7,433 nucleotides of DNA, taken from contig JAYRER010000047.1 of NCBI GenBank assembly GCA_041908795.1, forward strand, positions 1 through 7,433. The letters are read 5' to 3'. A program made the position numbers and the translations under genes. Positions 1-4,662 of the stretch are shown here, piece by piece (the stretch's first letter is position 1; each line of letters starts with the position of its first letter). Under the pieces are notes generated by a model. The model saw only the letters and a list, made by a program, of their open reading frames with translations. It did not search any database and was not told where the DNA came from. This stretch comes from CAYLHB01 sp041908795. Lineage in GTDB: Bacteria > Patescibacteriota > Minisyncoccia > Phycocordibacterales > UBA12088.

Positions 1-57
1 AACACAGGAGTGCTTCTGCAGCAAAGCTACCTGTTGTTCTGTGAATGTAGTTCGCAT
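1..57 (-). CDS. N-terminal fragment of an unidentified protein, cut by window edge
   Basis: An ATG at 57-55 opens a minus-strand frame of 19 codons that stays open to the window edge: MRTTFTEQQVALLQKHSCV. The pattern FT-EQ--LL looks like a genuine amphipathic protein start. It recalls the N-termini of CPR helix-turn-helix or transposase-like proteins that begin with F(T)xEQxxxLLxxN, but 19 residues cannot settle a family. No clear Shine-Dalgarno sequence precedes it; the upstream stretch has only a weak AGAAG. It lies downstream of tRNA-Gly(UCC) on the same strand. The call rests on the codon pattern and on the absence of another good frame here; the open plus-strand frame across this stretch is antisense to the tRNA. 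Confidence 0.4.
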   Translation of the reverse strand, partial: MRTTFTEQQVALLQKHSCV

Positions 58-113
58 AGATGCTTCTGTTAGTAGTACTAAGACTAACCTAAGGAAGCAG
101 CTGTTGCGTTGTT

Positions 114-145
114 TCTGTCCACTTTTTGGGGGACAGATCATCTGT
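114..145 (-). other. Overlapping hairpins in the trailer of tRNA-Gly(UCC)
   Basis: Two mutually exclusive stems follow the tRNA on the minus strand. One pairs 141-145 with 133-137 (ACAGA-TGA-TCTGT) and starts at the discriminator base. The other pairs 131-137 with 114-120 (TCTGTCC / GGACAGA, 10-nt loop). Neither is followed by a U-run, so this may be a 3'-processing structure or a weak terminator. Which strand is used cannot be told from sequence alone. Confidence 0.4.
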
Positions 146-215
146 GCGGACAGGGGGAATCGGACCCCCACCTGCTGCTTGGAAGGCAGCCATTCTACCA
201 CTAAACTATGTCCGC
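145..215 (-). tRNA. tRNA-Gly(UCC)
   Basis: The reverse complement folds as a complete cloverleaf. The acceptor is GCGGACA / TGTCCGC, the D arm contains AGTGGTA, and the anticodon stem-loop is GCTGC-CTTCCAA-GCAGC with anticodon TCC. The T arm is GGGGG-TTCGATT-CCCCC. This reads GGA/GGG glycine codons. The discriminator is A at 145. No CCA is encoded (CAG follows), so CCA must be added after transcription. Boundaries come directly from the acceptor stem. Confidence 0.96.
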
Positions 216-223
216 GTGAGGGC

Positions 224-229
224 ATCCTA
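224..229 (-). promoter_or_regulatory. Candidate extended -10 of tRNA-Gly(UCC)
   Basis: On the minus strand TGG precedes TAGGAT, an extended -10 pattern (TGn plus hexamer). It ends 8 nt before the tRNA 5' end, so transcription would start at or just before G1. No good -35 hexamer is visible. The call rests on spacing and the TG extension. Confidence 0.35.
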
Positions 230-317
230 CCAAAAGTTCGTCCTCTCTGCACGCTCCCCGCACATACGAAACATCATCCACTAAAGAGAAAAGATAATGG
301 AACAGTGAGTGCACCAC

Positions 318-351
318 CATACTCTGTGTATGATTGCTATGCTTGCATAGC
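318..351 (-). terminator. Tandem hairpins after the anti-sigma gene, possible weak terminator
   Basis: Immediately past the TAA of the anti-sigma gene is a perfect 16-bp palindrome at 336-351 (GCTATGC-TT-GCATAGC on the plus strand). It is followed by a 5-bp stem at 318-332 (CATAC-TCTGT-GTATG). No U-run follows either stem, so it is not a classical intrinsic terminator. It could be an RNA 3' end, a stabilising structure or a protein-binding palindrome. Confidence 0.35.
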
Positions 352-352
352 G

Positions 353-2290
353 TTAATTTGTTTGTAAGAGTGCGCGTGTCTTTTCAACAACGGTCTGAAA
401 AAAAGACGGCGTGGGAGTAGCATTTTCAAGTGGCACATCCAGACCTTTTGGTGCATCGGTAAGAGCCACACCGGCATCGGCAGGTGTGGTTGTACTGGAA
501 ACATCAAACACAACCGGTATTCCGTTCACAAAAAAACCAGAGAGTACAGCACTCTCCGAAGCCGTCACCGTGACACTTACGGCATGTGCAGTGAGTGCAC
601 TGTCACATTTTTGTTCCGGTTCTGGAATTAAGAGGTGTATGGTCACTTGTTCGGGATACGACTCTGCCACAACGCCTTCTGCACGCACCGTGTGACACGC
701 AGTTGGTGTGTAGTACACTCCACTATACGTATGAGTGTTTCCCTTTACCACATCAAGCACCAGCACCCTATCCAATTGGGGCATTTCTTGCGAGTGCAAG
801 GGTGGTACAGGTGGTAGTTCGGTACTCGTCGAGCTCGCTGTTTGCTCCGATACCTGCACAACATCTGCTTCCGCGTCTATTGTATTATTTAGAAGCATTT
901 TCAGCTCAAAAAGTAAGTCATGTGCCCTCGCGCGCAATGCAGCATCATCCTCATTGTCACCTGCAAGCTCGGCCACTTCCGCTCTCACTACCAGTGTTTT
1001 TGCCTCTGTAAAGCGTTTTTCAAGATCGGCCGACCACGTCGTGCTCGAGAGACTATCTTGCTTATACAAAGAAATTTCAGCAATAAGCGACTCAATAGTT
1101 TCTTCGCGTACCTGCTCCACCAACATACTGGTGGAAGCAGAGGTGACTAAGAACTCGCCCTTCTCAAGCTCGGACTCCTCATCCTTTTGTGTTTCGACGA
1201 GCACTTCCATGCCTGTAGACACCACCGCAGAAGTTGGTAGAGAGATCGCAAGTGCATCGCCCACCCTACGGAGCGTTGCGATGCGCTGTGCGTCGCGAAC
1301 AACGCTGCGGTACATGTGGTACGCACCTTTAACATCTCCAGCTACTTCTAAGTCTTCTGCCTCCTTCAATATGTCTGAGAGCGTACCAAGCTCCACACTA
1401 ATATCTTCAGTAATATCGATACTTTGCTTTTTTAATTGCTCGAGTGTTTCGTACGCTTGTTCTTTCGATCGAGCCAAATCTTCTCTGGCAATAGTAAAGT
1501 CAGGCTCGGAAATACCTCCCGTGATCGGCACTGCAGTGTTCGTATCCAATAATTCATGGTCAGGTATCGCGCCTTCGAGCACGCTTTCAGCATCTCTCCG
1601 CACATTCGCTACTCGCTTTGATGCGGAACGTACTTGCTTCACGACGTGCTTCACGCGGTTACTCGCTTCAGACGTGGAACCTGATTCCTCTTCATCCTCT
1701 TTTTCAACAATGATGCGGGCAAGCGCCTCCTCGTGCGCCTCCAAAGTCGCCTCCAGTTCCTCGCTGCGTTCGACCGCAACAAGCGGCGTCACTTTGCTTA
1801 CCTCGACAAGCGCCATTTCTGCCCGCTGGGTATGTTTTTCAAACTGGACCGTGACAATGTTCTCTACGTTTTCATCAACCCTACCCTCTTTGGCAAGTGT
1901 TCCAAGCTCCTGCAACCTTCGCTCAACGCGTGCCTTTTGCCATTCCACCTGCTCCAAATCATCCACGATGATTGCTGATTGAACCTCCTCATTGAAGGAG
2001 ACTTTTATCGGGTAAAGCATTTCTCCCGGCAAAGAGTCCTCTGCTGCATAGGAAACCCCCGCACCGCTCATCACAAGTGCAAGTATGATTGTTGCGGGCA
2101 CGTGGCGTGTGCTCCATTGGCGAAAAAAAGAGCCCGCTGTAAACATCCCCTTGCGACGCACGTTATCCGCCCGTCGAATTGGCTTGTAGGAGAGGTACTC
2201 GCGGACATAGTCGCGCATACGCTCATACTCAACATCTGACAATACGATGTCTTTTGTAGCCCTTTCCAATTCTCTTTCTAGATTACTCAT
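353..2290 (-). CDS. Membrane-anchored DUF5667-like probable anti-sigma factor
   Basis: A 645-residue protein that probably holds the co-encoded ECF sigma factor at the membrane until a signal releases it. Residues 1-60 form a charged, helical, presumably cytoplasmic segment. A single hydrophobic segment at about 63-83 (HVPATIILALVMSGAGVSYA) follows Arg-rich sequence, as expected for N-in topology. Directly after it is AEDSLPGEMLYPIK (83-96), the hallmark start of DUF5667 domains (slPGdxLYpvK). Long Glu/Arg-rich helical stretches run from about 100 to 480, then a Ser/Thr/Pro linker and a beta-like C-terminal part with two Cys (near 545 and 576). The ATG lies inside the end of the sigma gene (8-bp overlap), implying translational coupling. 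Many relatives appear shorter, so the long extracellular region is notable. The anti-sigma role is inferred from gene order and topology; no zinc-binding ZAS motif (HxxxCxxC) is visible. Confidence 0.75.
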   Translation of the reverse strand: MSNLERELERATKDIVLSDVEYERMRDYVREYLSYKPIRRADNVRRKGMFTAGSFFRQWSTRHVPATIILALVMSGAGVSYAAEDSLPGEMLYPIKVSFNEEVQSAIIVDDLEQVEWQKARVERRLQELGTLAKEGRVDENVENIVTVQFEKHTQRAEMALVEVSKVTPLVAVERSEELEATLEAHEEALARIIVEKEDEEESGSTSEASNRVKHVVKQVRSASKRVANVRRDAESVLEGAIPDHELLDTNTAVPITGGISEPDFTIAREDLARSKEQAYETLEQLKKQSIDITEDISVELGTLSDILKEAEDLEVAGDVKGAYHMYRSVVRDAQRIATLRRVGDALAISLPTSAVVSTGMEVLVETQKDEESELEKGEFLVTSASTSMLVEQVREETIESLIAEISLYKQDSLSSTTWSADLEKRFTEAKTLVVRAEVAELAGDNEDDAALRARAHDLLFELKMLLNNTIDAEADVVQVSEQTASSTSTELPPVPPLHSQEMPQLDRVLVLDVVKGNTHTYSGVYYTPTACHTVRAEGVVAESYPEQVTIHLLIPEPEQKCDSALTAHAVSVTVTASESAVLSGFFVNGIPVVFDVSSTTTPADAGVALTDAPKGLDVPLENATPTPSFFQTVVEKTRALLQTN

Positions 2291-2888
2291 GTTTATTGCG
2301 AGTCTTTTTTGCTACGATTTTCTTTTTTGAAGTCGTTTTTTTCTTATGTGTGGACTCTCTCTCCGCTGAAGGAATTTTTCCGTCCACGTGCGTTCGTAAC
2401 CATCCAAGCCCCCTGTGAATACGCACTGAAATAAGATTGACCGATTCATTAAGTATGGAGGAAATTTCTTGCGGCATGAGCCCATCTACATACCGGAGAA
2501 TGATTACCTCTCGATATGGGTTTGGCATCGCTTCCACAAGCTCAAGCACCCTTCCCGCATCAAGCGAAAACTCCGTGTCCTCACGTCCGCCCGTACGCAA
2601 CTCCTCGAAGCTACCCTCCGGAACATCCGCTTCGTCAAGAAGTGCATCGAGAGACTCGGGCTTCTTTCTCCTATACTCGTCTATAATTAAGTGATTGAGG
2701 GTTCTGTAGAGGAATGGTTTGAACTCCTCGACCTCGTTACCTTTAACAATATAGTCCCAGGTACGGGTGAACGCCTCTTGGACAATCTCTACGGCACGCT
2801 CACGATCAGATACCCTATAATAACAGTGCCGAAACAGGGCCCCTGCGTGTTTTTCAAAAGCCTGCAGAAATGCCTGTTCTTGATTCAT
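2283..2888 (-). CDS. ECF-type RNA polymerase sigma-70 family factor
   Basis: A 201-residue alternative sigma factor that would redirect RNA polymerase to its own promoter set. Sigma region 2 spans about 12-75, including FRHCYYRVSDRERAVEIVQEAF and the DEYRRKK stretch that normally contacts the -10. A linker rich in acidic residues covers 76-112. Region 4 spans about 113-168, with the helix-turn-helix LPxxYREVIxLRYxDGL-like segment (MPNPYREVIILRYVDGLMPQEISSILNES). Region 3 is absent, as in ECF factors. After region 4 is an unusual Lys-rich tail (181-201, HKKKTTSKKKIVAKK...). ATG at 2888 is chosen because a TATAAG -10 ends 6 nt before it; no Shine-Dalgarno is present. It is the first gene of the operon with the membrane protein, which fits an ECF/anti-sigma pair. 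Its target promoters are unknown. Confidence 0.88.
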   Translation of the reverse strand: MNQEQAFLQAFEKHAGALFRHCYYRVSDRERAVEIVQEAFTRTWDYIVKGNEVEEFKPFLYRTLNHLIIDEYRRKKPESLDALLDEADVPEGSFEELRTGGREDTEFSLDAGRVLELVEAMPNPYREVIILRYVDGLMPQEISSILNESVNLISVRIHRGLGWLRTHVDGKIPSAERESTHKKKTTSKKKIVAKKTRNKHE

Positions 2889-2894
2889 CCATCA

Positions 2895-2923
2895 CTTATA
2901 CCATTAGACGGACAGCGTGGCAT
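2895..2923 (-). promoter_or_regulatory. Predicted promoter of the sigma/anti-sigma operon
   Basis: On the minus strand there is ATGCCA (2918-2923, 4 of 6 to TTGACA), a 17-nt spacer, then TATAAG (2895-2900) with an extended TGG just before it. The hexamer ends 6 nt before the ATG of the sigma gene, so the expected start of transcription coincides with the start codon, implying a leaderless mRNA. This is prediction from pattern and spacing only. Confidence 0.45.
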
Positions 2924-3049
2924 CCTCTTTCATTCTGTGTGTACGTTCCATATAAGGTGGTACGTGTAGGTGGTTCTATGACGCTTGTAATAAGAACGTA
3001 ATCGGTAATGTCGAAATATTCGTCATTAATGCGATTATTTCACTTAAGG

Positions 3050-3070
3050 GACAAAGTAGTGTGCTTTGTC
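3050..3070 (-). other. Trailer hairpin of tRNA-Pro
   Basis: GACAAAG and CTTTGTC form a perfect 7-bp stem with a 7-nt loop. It starts at the last tRNA nucleotide and discriminator on the minus strand. The following bases (CCTTAAG) are not a U-run. It could be a 3'-end processing or protection structure, or a weak terminator. Confidence 0.4.
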
Positions 3071-3139
3071 GGGGTGCCGAGAATCGAACTCGGGTCTCGC
3101 GCTCCCAAAGCGCGTATACTACCACTGTACTACACCCCG
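3069..3139 (-). tRNA. tRNA-Pro(UGG)
   Basis: The reverse complement gives a full cloverleaf. The acceptor is CGGGGTG / CACCCCG with the C1-G72 pair typical of bacterial tRNA-Pro, and the D loop contains AGTGGTA. The anticodon arm is CGCGC-TTTGGGA-GCGCG with anticodon TGG, and the T arm is CCGAG-TTCGATT-CTCGG. The discriminator is A and no CCA is encoded. TACAAT at 3141-3146 (minus) lies only 1 nt before the tRNA, too close to be its own -10, so it is probably transcribed from further upstream, perhaps from yraN. Confidence 0.96.
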
Positions 3140-3147
3140 TATTGTAT

Positions 3148-3168
3148 GCACCCCGACGATCGGGGTGC
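3148..3168. repeat. Perfect 9-bp inverted repeat between the two tRNA-Pro copies
   Basis: GCACCCCGA (3148-3156) and TCGGGGTGC (3160-3168) flank a 3-nt loop. One arm is the 3' acceptor strand of the degenerate tRNA-Pro copy and the other repeats the 5' acceptor strand CGGGGTG. The copy's acceptor end would therefore fold back on the spacer rather than on its own 5' end. Confidence 0.7.
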
Positions 3169-3238
3169 CGACTGAATATCAAGATTGCGAACTCGGGTCT
3201 CGCGCTCCCAAAGCGCGTATACTACCACTGTACTACAC
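3161..3238 (-). pseudogene. Degenerate tandem copy of tRNA-Pro(UGG)
   Basis: Positions 3188-3238 repeat 3085-3135 of the intact tRNA-Pro exactly over 51 bp, covering the D arm, anticodon arm and half of the T arm. The 11 bp at 3161-3171 repeat 3070-3080, the 3' acceptor strand. Between these blocks the intact gene has 4 nt and the copy has 16 nt, a 12-nt insertion that destroys the T loop and 3' half of the T stem. The 5' acceptor strand is CAAAGTG instead of CGGGGTG, leaving three mismatches against CACCCCG. A functional tRNA is unlikely; it is best read as a recent partial duplication. The perfect 51-bp identity argues that it is young or maintained by recombination. Confidence 0.8.
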
Positions 3239-3301
3239 TTTGGTCGCCTCCGAGGCATGTTTGATCCACAGAAGAGTAGCACTCATGCACTCAATCTGCC
3301 A

Positions 3302-3703
3302 CTATGATGTGATTAATACATTGTGTAACATTCGCACGTACACCTTTTTGTTAATAGGCTGTATGTAGACGATGGCAAGGTCTATTGTCCAAGACTTACA
3401 TGCGAGTCGTGGATTCAAAACTAGGTATGTTTCGATAATGCGCGCGAGACGCGCACATTTCGCTTTATGCATATGGTCTTCTGGTCGGTAGGCATCCACA
3501 CCATCGGGAACCATGCCATCGTTGCACTCCGTGGTCTTCACCTCAACAAAATGTGTACGCCCGTCCTTTTGCGCCACAAGGTCGATTTCTCCCCACGCAC
3601 GTCTAAAGTTTCTATCGATTATGACAAATCGACGCTGTTTAAGGTACATTTCCGCCATATACTCACCCAACTTGCCTATCGTGAGGTGACGACTTTTCGA
3701 CAT
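3302..3703 (-). CDS. yraN: YraN/UPF0102 family nuclease-fold protein
   Basis: A 133-residue protein, close to the usual 115-130 of the UPF0102 family, which has a restriction-endonuclease-like fold and no firmly established substrate; roles in DNA processing are usually proposed. The N-terminal helix motif GKLGEYMAEMYLKQRRFVIIDRN corresponds to the G--GE--A--+L---G+-I+--N signature. GEIDLVA (38-44) and FVEVKT (52-57) supply the Asp-41, Glu-54, Lys-56 constellation of the D...ExK active site. The start ATG at 3703 fits the family N-terminus. No Shine-Dalgarno is present; a TATAAA (3725-3730) lies 21 nt upstream and a small GGACA/TGTCC hairpin sits between. That TATAAA overlaps a DnaA-box match, so DnaA binding could affect transcription. 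Confidence 0.9.
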   Translation of the reverse strand: MSKSRHLTIGKLGEYMAEMYLKQRRFVIIDRNFRRAWGEIDLVAQKDGRTHFVEVKTTECNDGMVPDGVDAYRPEDHMHKAKCARLARIIETYLVLNPRLACKSWTIDLAIVYIQPINKKVYVRMLHNVLITS

Positions 3704-4015
3704 ATTATGGACACTTTACTGTCCTTTATACACATATACACTTAGTTATCCACAGGTAATATGTTTCTCACCATTTGTGCATAATCTACAACGATTTTTT
3801 TACACACTTTTCAAAACAACAAACTTCGCATACTCCTATTTACCATAAACAAGAACCTCGCTATTACTAAGAGATCGTACGTATTTTTGAAAGTAACCGA
3901 ACCTAGAATGTGCCCCACCTCAGTCTCGGAAGTAGGTAGAATGAGGCACTTCAAGGGGTTCTTTGGCGACGTTTCATAATTCAGACCGAAGCATCTCAGT
4001 CTAGTTTTCAAAGAA
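3704..4015. other. Gene-free region with a DnaA-box cluster, candidate origin
   Basis: About 312 bp without a convincing gene. The part next to yraN carries four nonamers fitting TTWTNCACA within 81 bp (separate entry), followed by AT-rich sequence including a T7 run (3795-3801) and A/C-rich tracts to about 3830. Positions 3880-4010 hold an imperfect stem (TGCC...TCA with TGAGGCA around 3910-3950). The only open frame here starts at a TTG without a ribosome-binding site. An origin or DnaA-regulated region is inferred; dnaA, dnaN, rpmH and gidA/rsmG are not in the window. Confidence 0.4.
3726..3806. promoter_or_regulatory. Cluster of four DnaA-box matches
   Basis: Matches to TTWTNCACA are TTATACACA at 3726-3734 (plus), TTATCCACA at 3746-3754 (plus, the exact consensus), TTATGCACA at 3776-3784 (minus) and TTTTACACA at 3798-3806 (plus). 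The first two start 20 bp apart, about two helical turns. Less than one such match would be expected by chance in the whole window on both strands, and I found none elsewhere in it by eye. The last box lies within a T-rich tract that could serve as an unwinding element. Confidence 0.6.
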
Positions 4016-4043
4016 GCAAGGCGGAATGTTAATCCCGCCTTGC
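4016..4043 (-). terminator. Intrinsic terminator-like hairpin of the Cys-rich gene
   Basis: GCAAGGCGG (4016-4024) and CCGCCTTGC (4035-4043) form a perfect 9-bp GC-rich stem with a 10-nt loop. In the minus direction it is followed by TTCTTTG, a modest U-rich tail. The TAA stop of the small gene (4029-4031) lies in the loop, so the gene ends inside its own terminator. Confidence 0.65.
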
Positions 4044-4286
4044 AATGAGTTCGTCAGCTTCTTTTCTCGAGATCTCTCCGTGCACGAAACAGTGTTCATC
4101 GTCTTCCGGCTGACAACAATCGCAAAAGTTGTCGTATTCCCAAAAGTAGTATACGCCGTTCCTATTACGGAATACGTGTTTACCATCCCAATGAGCATAG
4201 GGGCGGAGACATTCTCCAAGGTCATCTCCGACATGCATGTCGAATTCCCTCCGCGGTACGCAAATACCGCACGTATTATTCGTCAT
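4029..4286 (-). CDS. Small Cys/His-rich protein, probably metal-binding, unknown family
   Basis: An 85-residue protein of unrecognised family. It has CGIC near the N-terminus (C6, C9), C26, then a cluster CDCC (C55, C57, C58) and HC--H (H65, C66, H69), with further His at 18, 32 and 37. This density of Cys and His in a small acidic protein suggests one or two bound zinc ions, by inference. An aromatic core GVYYFWEYDNF precedes the second cluster, and the end EISRKEADELIARRD should be a helix. ATG at 4286 is preferred over an in-frame GTG 6 nt upstream because AGGAGGTGA, a nearly complete anti-16S match, ends at the right distance from ATG and overlaps the GTG. No signal peptide or membrane segment is seen. 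The strong ribosome-binding site and terminator make it a real, self-contained gene. Confidence 0.72.
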   Translation of the reverse strand: MTNNTCGICVPRREFDMHVGDDLGECLRPYAHWDGKHVFRNRNGVYYFWEYDNFCDCCQPEDDEHCFVHGEISRKEADELIARRD

Positions 4287-4290
4287 GTTC

Positions 4291-4304
4291 ACCTCCTATA
4301 GGGA
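4291..4304 (-). promoter_or_regulatory. Strong Shine-Dalgarno of the Cys-rich gene in a small hairpin
   Basis: On the minus strand AGGAGGTGA precedes the ATG at 4286 by about 5 nt. CTCC just upstream can pair with GGAG across a CTATA loop, which could partly mask the site. A palindrome CCAAA-T-TTTGG lies at 4310-4320, a possible operator. The stem is only 4 bp, so masking is speculative. Confidence 0.55.
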
Positions 4305-4380
4305 GCCTACCAAATTTTGGTTTTTCGTAAAGACTGTAGCCAACAATGCGTCCCGATCACTTGAGATGGCACTAAAGTGT

Positions 4381-4524
4381 GCGGGTAGGGAGACGCTTCG
4401 CTATCTCACTCTTTGGAAACCCATGGTTTTCCAGCGCTCGCCTTCGTGGACTCAGGCTCACTGCCTTCCTACACAGGGAACTACCATTCCCCGACCCCCT
4501 CCCCGTTCGATTCTCTCTACCCGC
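4381..4524. other. Structured gene-free element with tRNA-Gly-like ends
   Basis: This 144-bp segment is bounded by GCGGGTAGGGAGA (4381-4393) and TCTCTCTACCCGC (4512-4524), inverted repeats of 13 bp that pair except for one G-T. The left end repeats, in direct orientation, the 3'-acceptor and T-arm side of tRNA-Gly(GCC) (4577-4589). The right end (4505-4524) is its inverted copy over 20 bp with one mismatch and includes the T loop. Inside are stems at 4414-4433 (8 bp, one mismatch), 4454-4466 (AGGC/GCCT) and 4476-4491 (GGGAA/TTCCC). It has no D arm or anticodon arm, so it is not a tRNA. It may be a structured RNA, a tRNA-derived remnant or a MITE-like element; no target-site duplication is visible. 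Confidence 0.4.
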
Positions 4525-4536
4525 TACAAACGGCAG

Positions 4537-4566
4537 CGGCCGGAGAGATAAACATCTCTCCGGCCG
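4537..4566. terminator. Very stable 13-bp hairpin downstream of tRNA-Gly(GCC)
   Basis: CGGCCGGAGAGAT (4537-4549) and ATCTCTCCGGCCG (4554-4566) pair perfectly around a 4-nt loop. On the minus strand it begins about 10 nt after the tRNA 3' end. No U-run follows on either strand, so it could be a terminator of unusual type, a processing barrier, or part of the neighbouring structured element. Confidence 0.5.
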
Positions 4567-4575
4567 GCCGATTTG

Positions 4576-4646
4576 TGCGGGTAGGGAGAATCGAACTCCC
4601 GTCTCGTCCTTGGCAAGGACGCATCATACCACTAAACTATACCCGC
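4576..4646 (-). tRNA. tRNA-Gly(GCC)
   Basis: The reverse complement folds into a cloverleaf. The acceptor is GCGGGTA / TACCCGC, the D loop has AGTGGTA, and the anticodon arm is CGTCC-TTGCCAA-GGACG with anticodon GCC. The T arm is GGGAG-TTCGATT-CTCCC. It reads GGC/GGU glycine codons and complements tRNA-Gly(UCC) in the same window. The discriminator is A; CCA is not encoded. Its 5' end lies only 16 nt after the stop of the TrmB-like gene on the same strand, so the two may share a transcript. Confidence 0.96.
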
Positions 4647-4662
4647 AATGGGTACAAGTCTA

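Noticed and set aside
41..367. Plus-strand open frame across tRNA-Gly(UCC)
   Set aside because: It runs antisense through a complete tRNA and the start of the intergenic hairpins; no homology-like pattern and no ribosome-binding site.
735..1982. Long plus-strand open frame (415 codons) inside the anti-sigma gene
   Set aside because: It is Ser/Thr-rich low-complexity translation antisense to a well-supported gene, with no ribosome-binding site. It arises from the Glu/Ala/Arg-rich codons on the other strand.
3069..3238. CRISPR-like or satellite repeat
   Set aside because: There are only two copies and the repeat is a tRNA body, so tRNA duplication explains it. No CRISPR array was seen anywhere in the window.
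3061..3368. Plus-strand frames over the tRNA-Pro repeats, giving repeated peptide SGLALPKRVYYHCTT
   Set aside because: The repeated peptide is only the antisense translation of the duplicated tRNA body.
3811..4011. 66-codon minus-strand frame next to the DnaA boxes
   Set aside because: It starts with TTG, has no Shine-Dalgarno and no recognisable domain, and begins beside the terminator of the upstream gene. Kept as gene-free, with low certainty.
4381..4524. Structured element as a tRNA, SRP RNA, RNase P RNA or tmRNA
   Set aside because: It has a T-loop-like sequence only. The SRP domain IV motif (GGAAG-AGCA type), the RNase P conserved core and the tmRNA tRNA-like domain are not present; the T stem does not pair in the tRNA sense.
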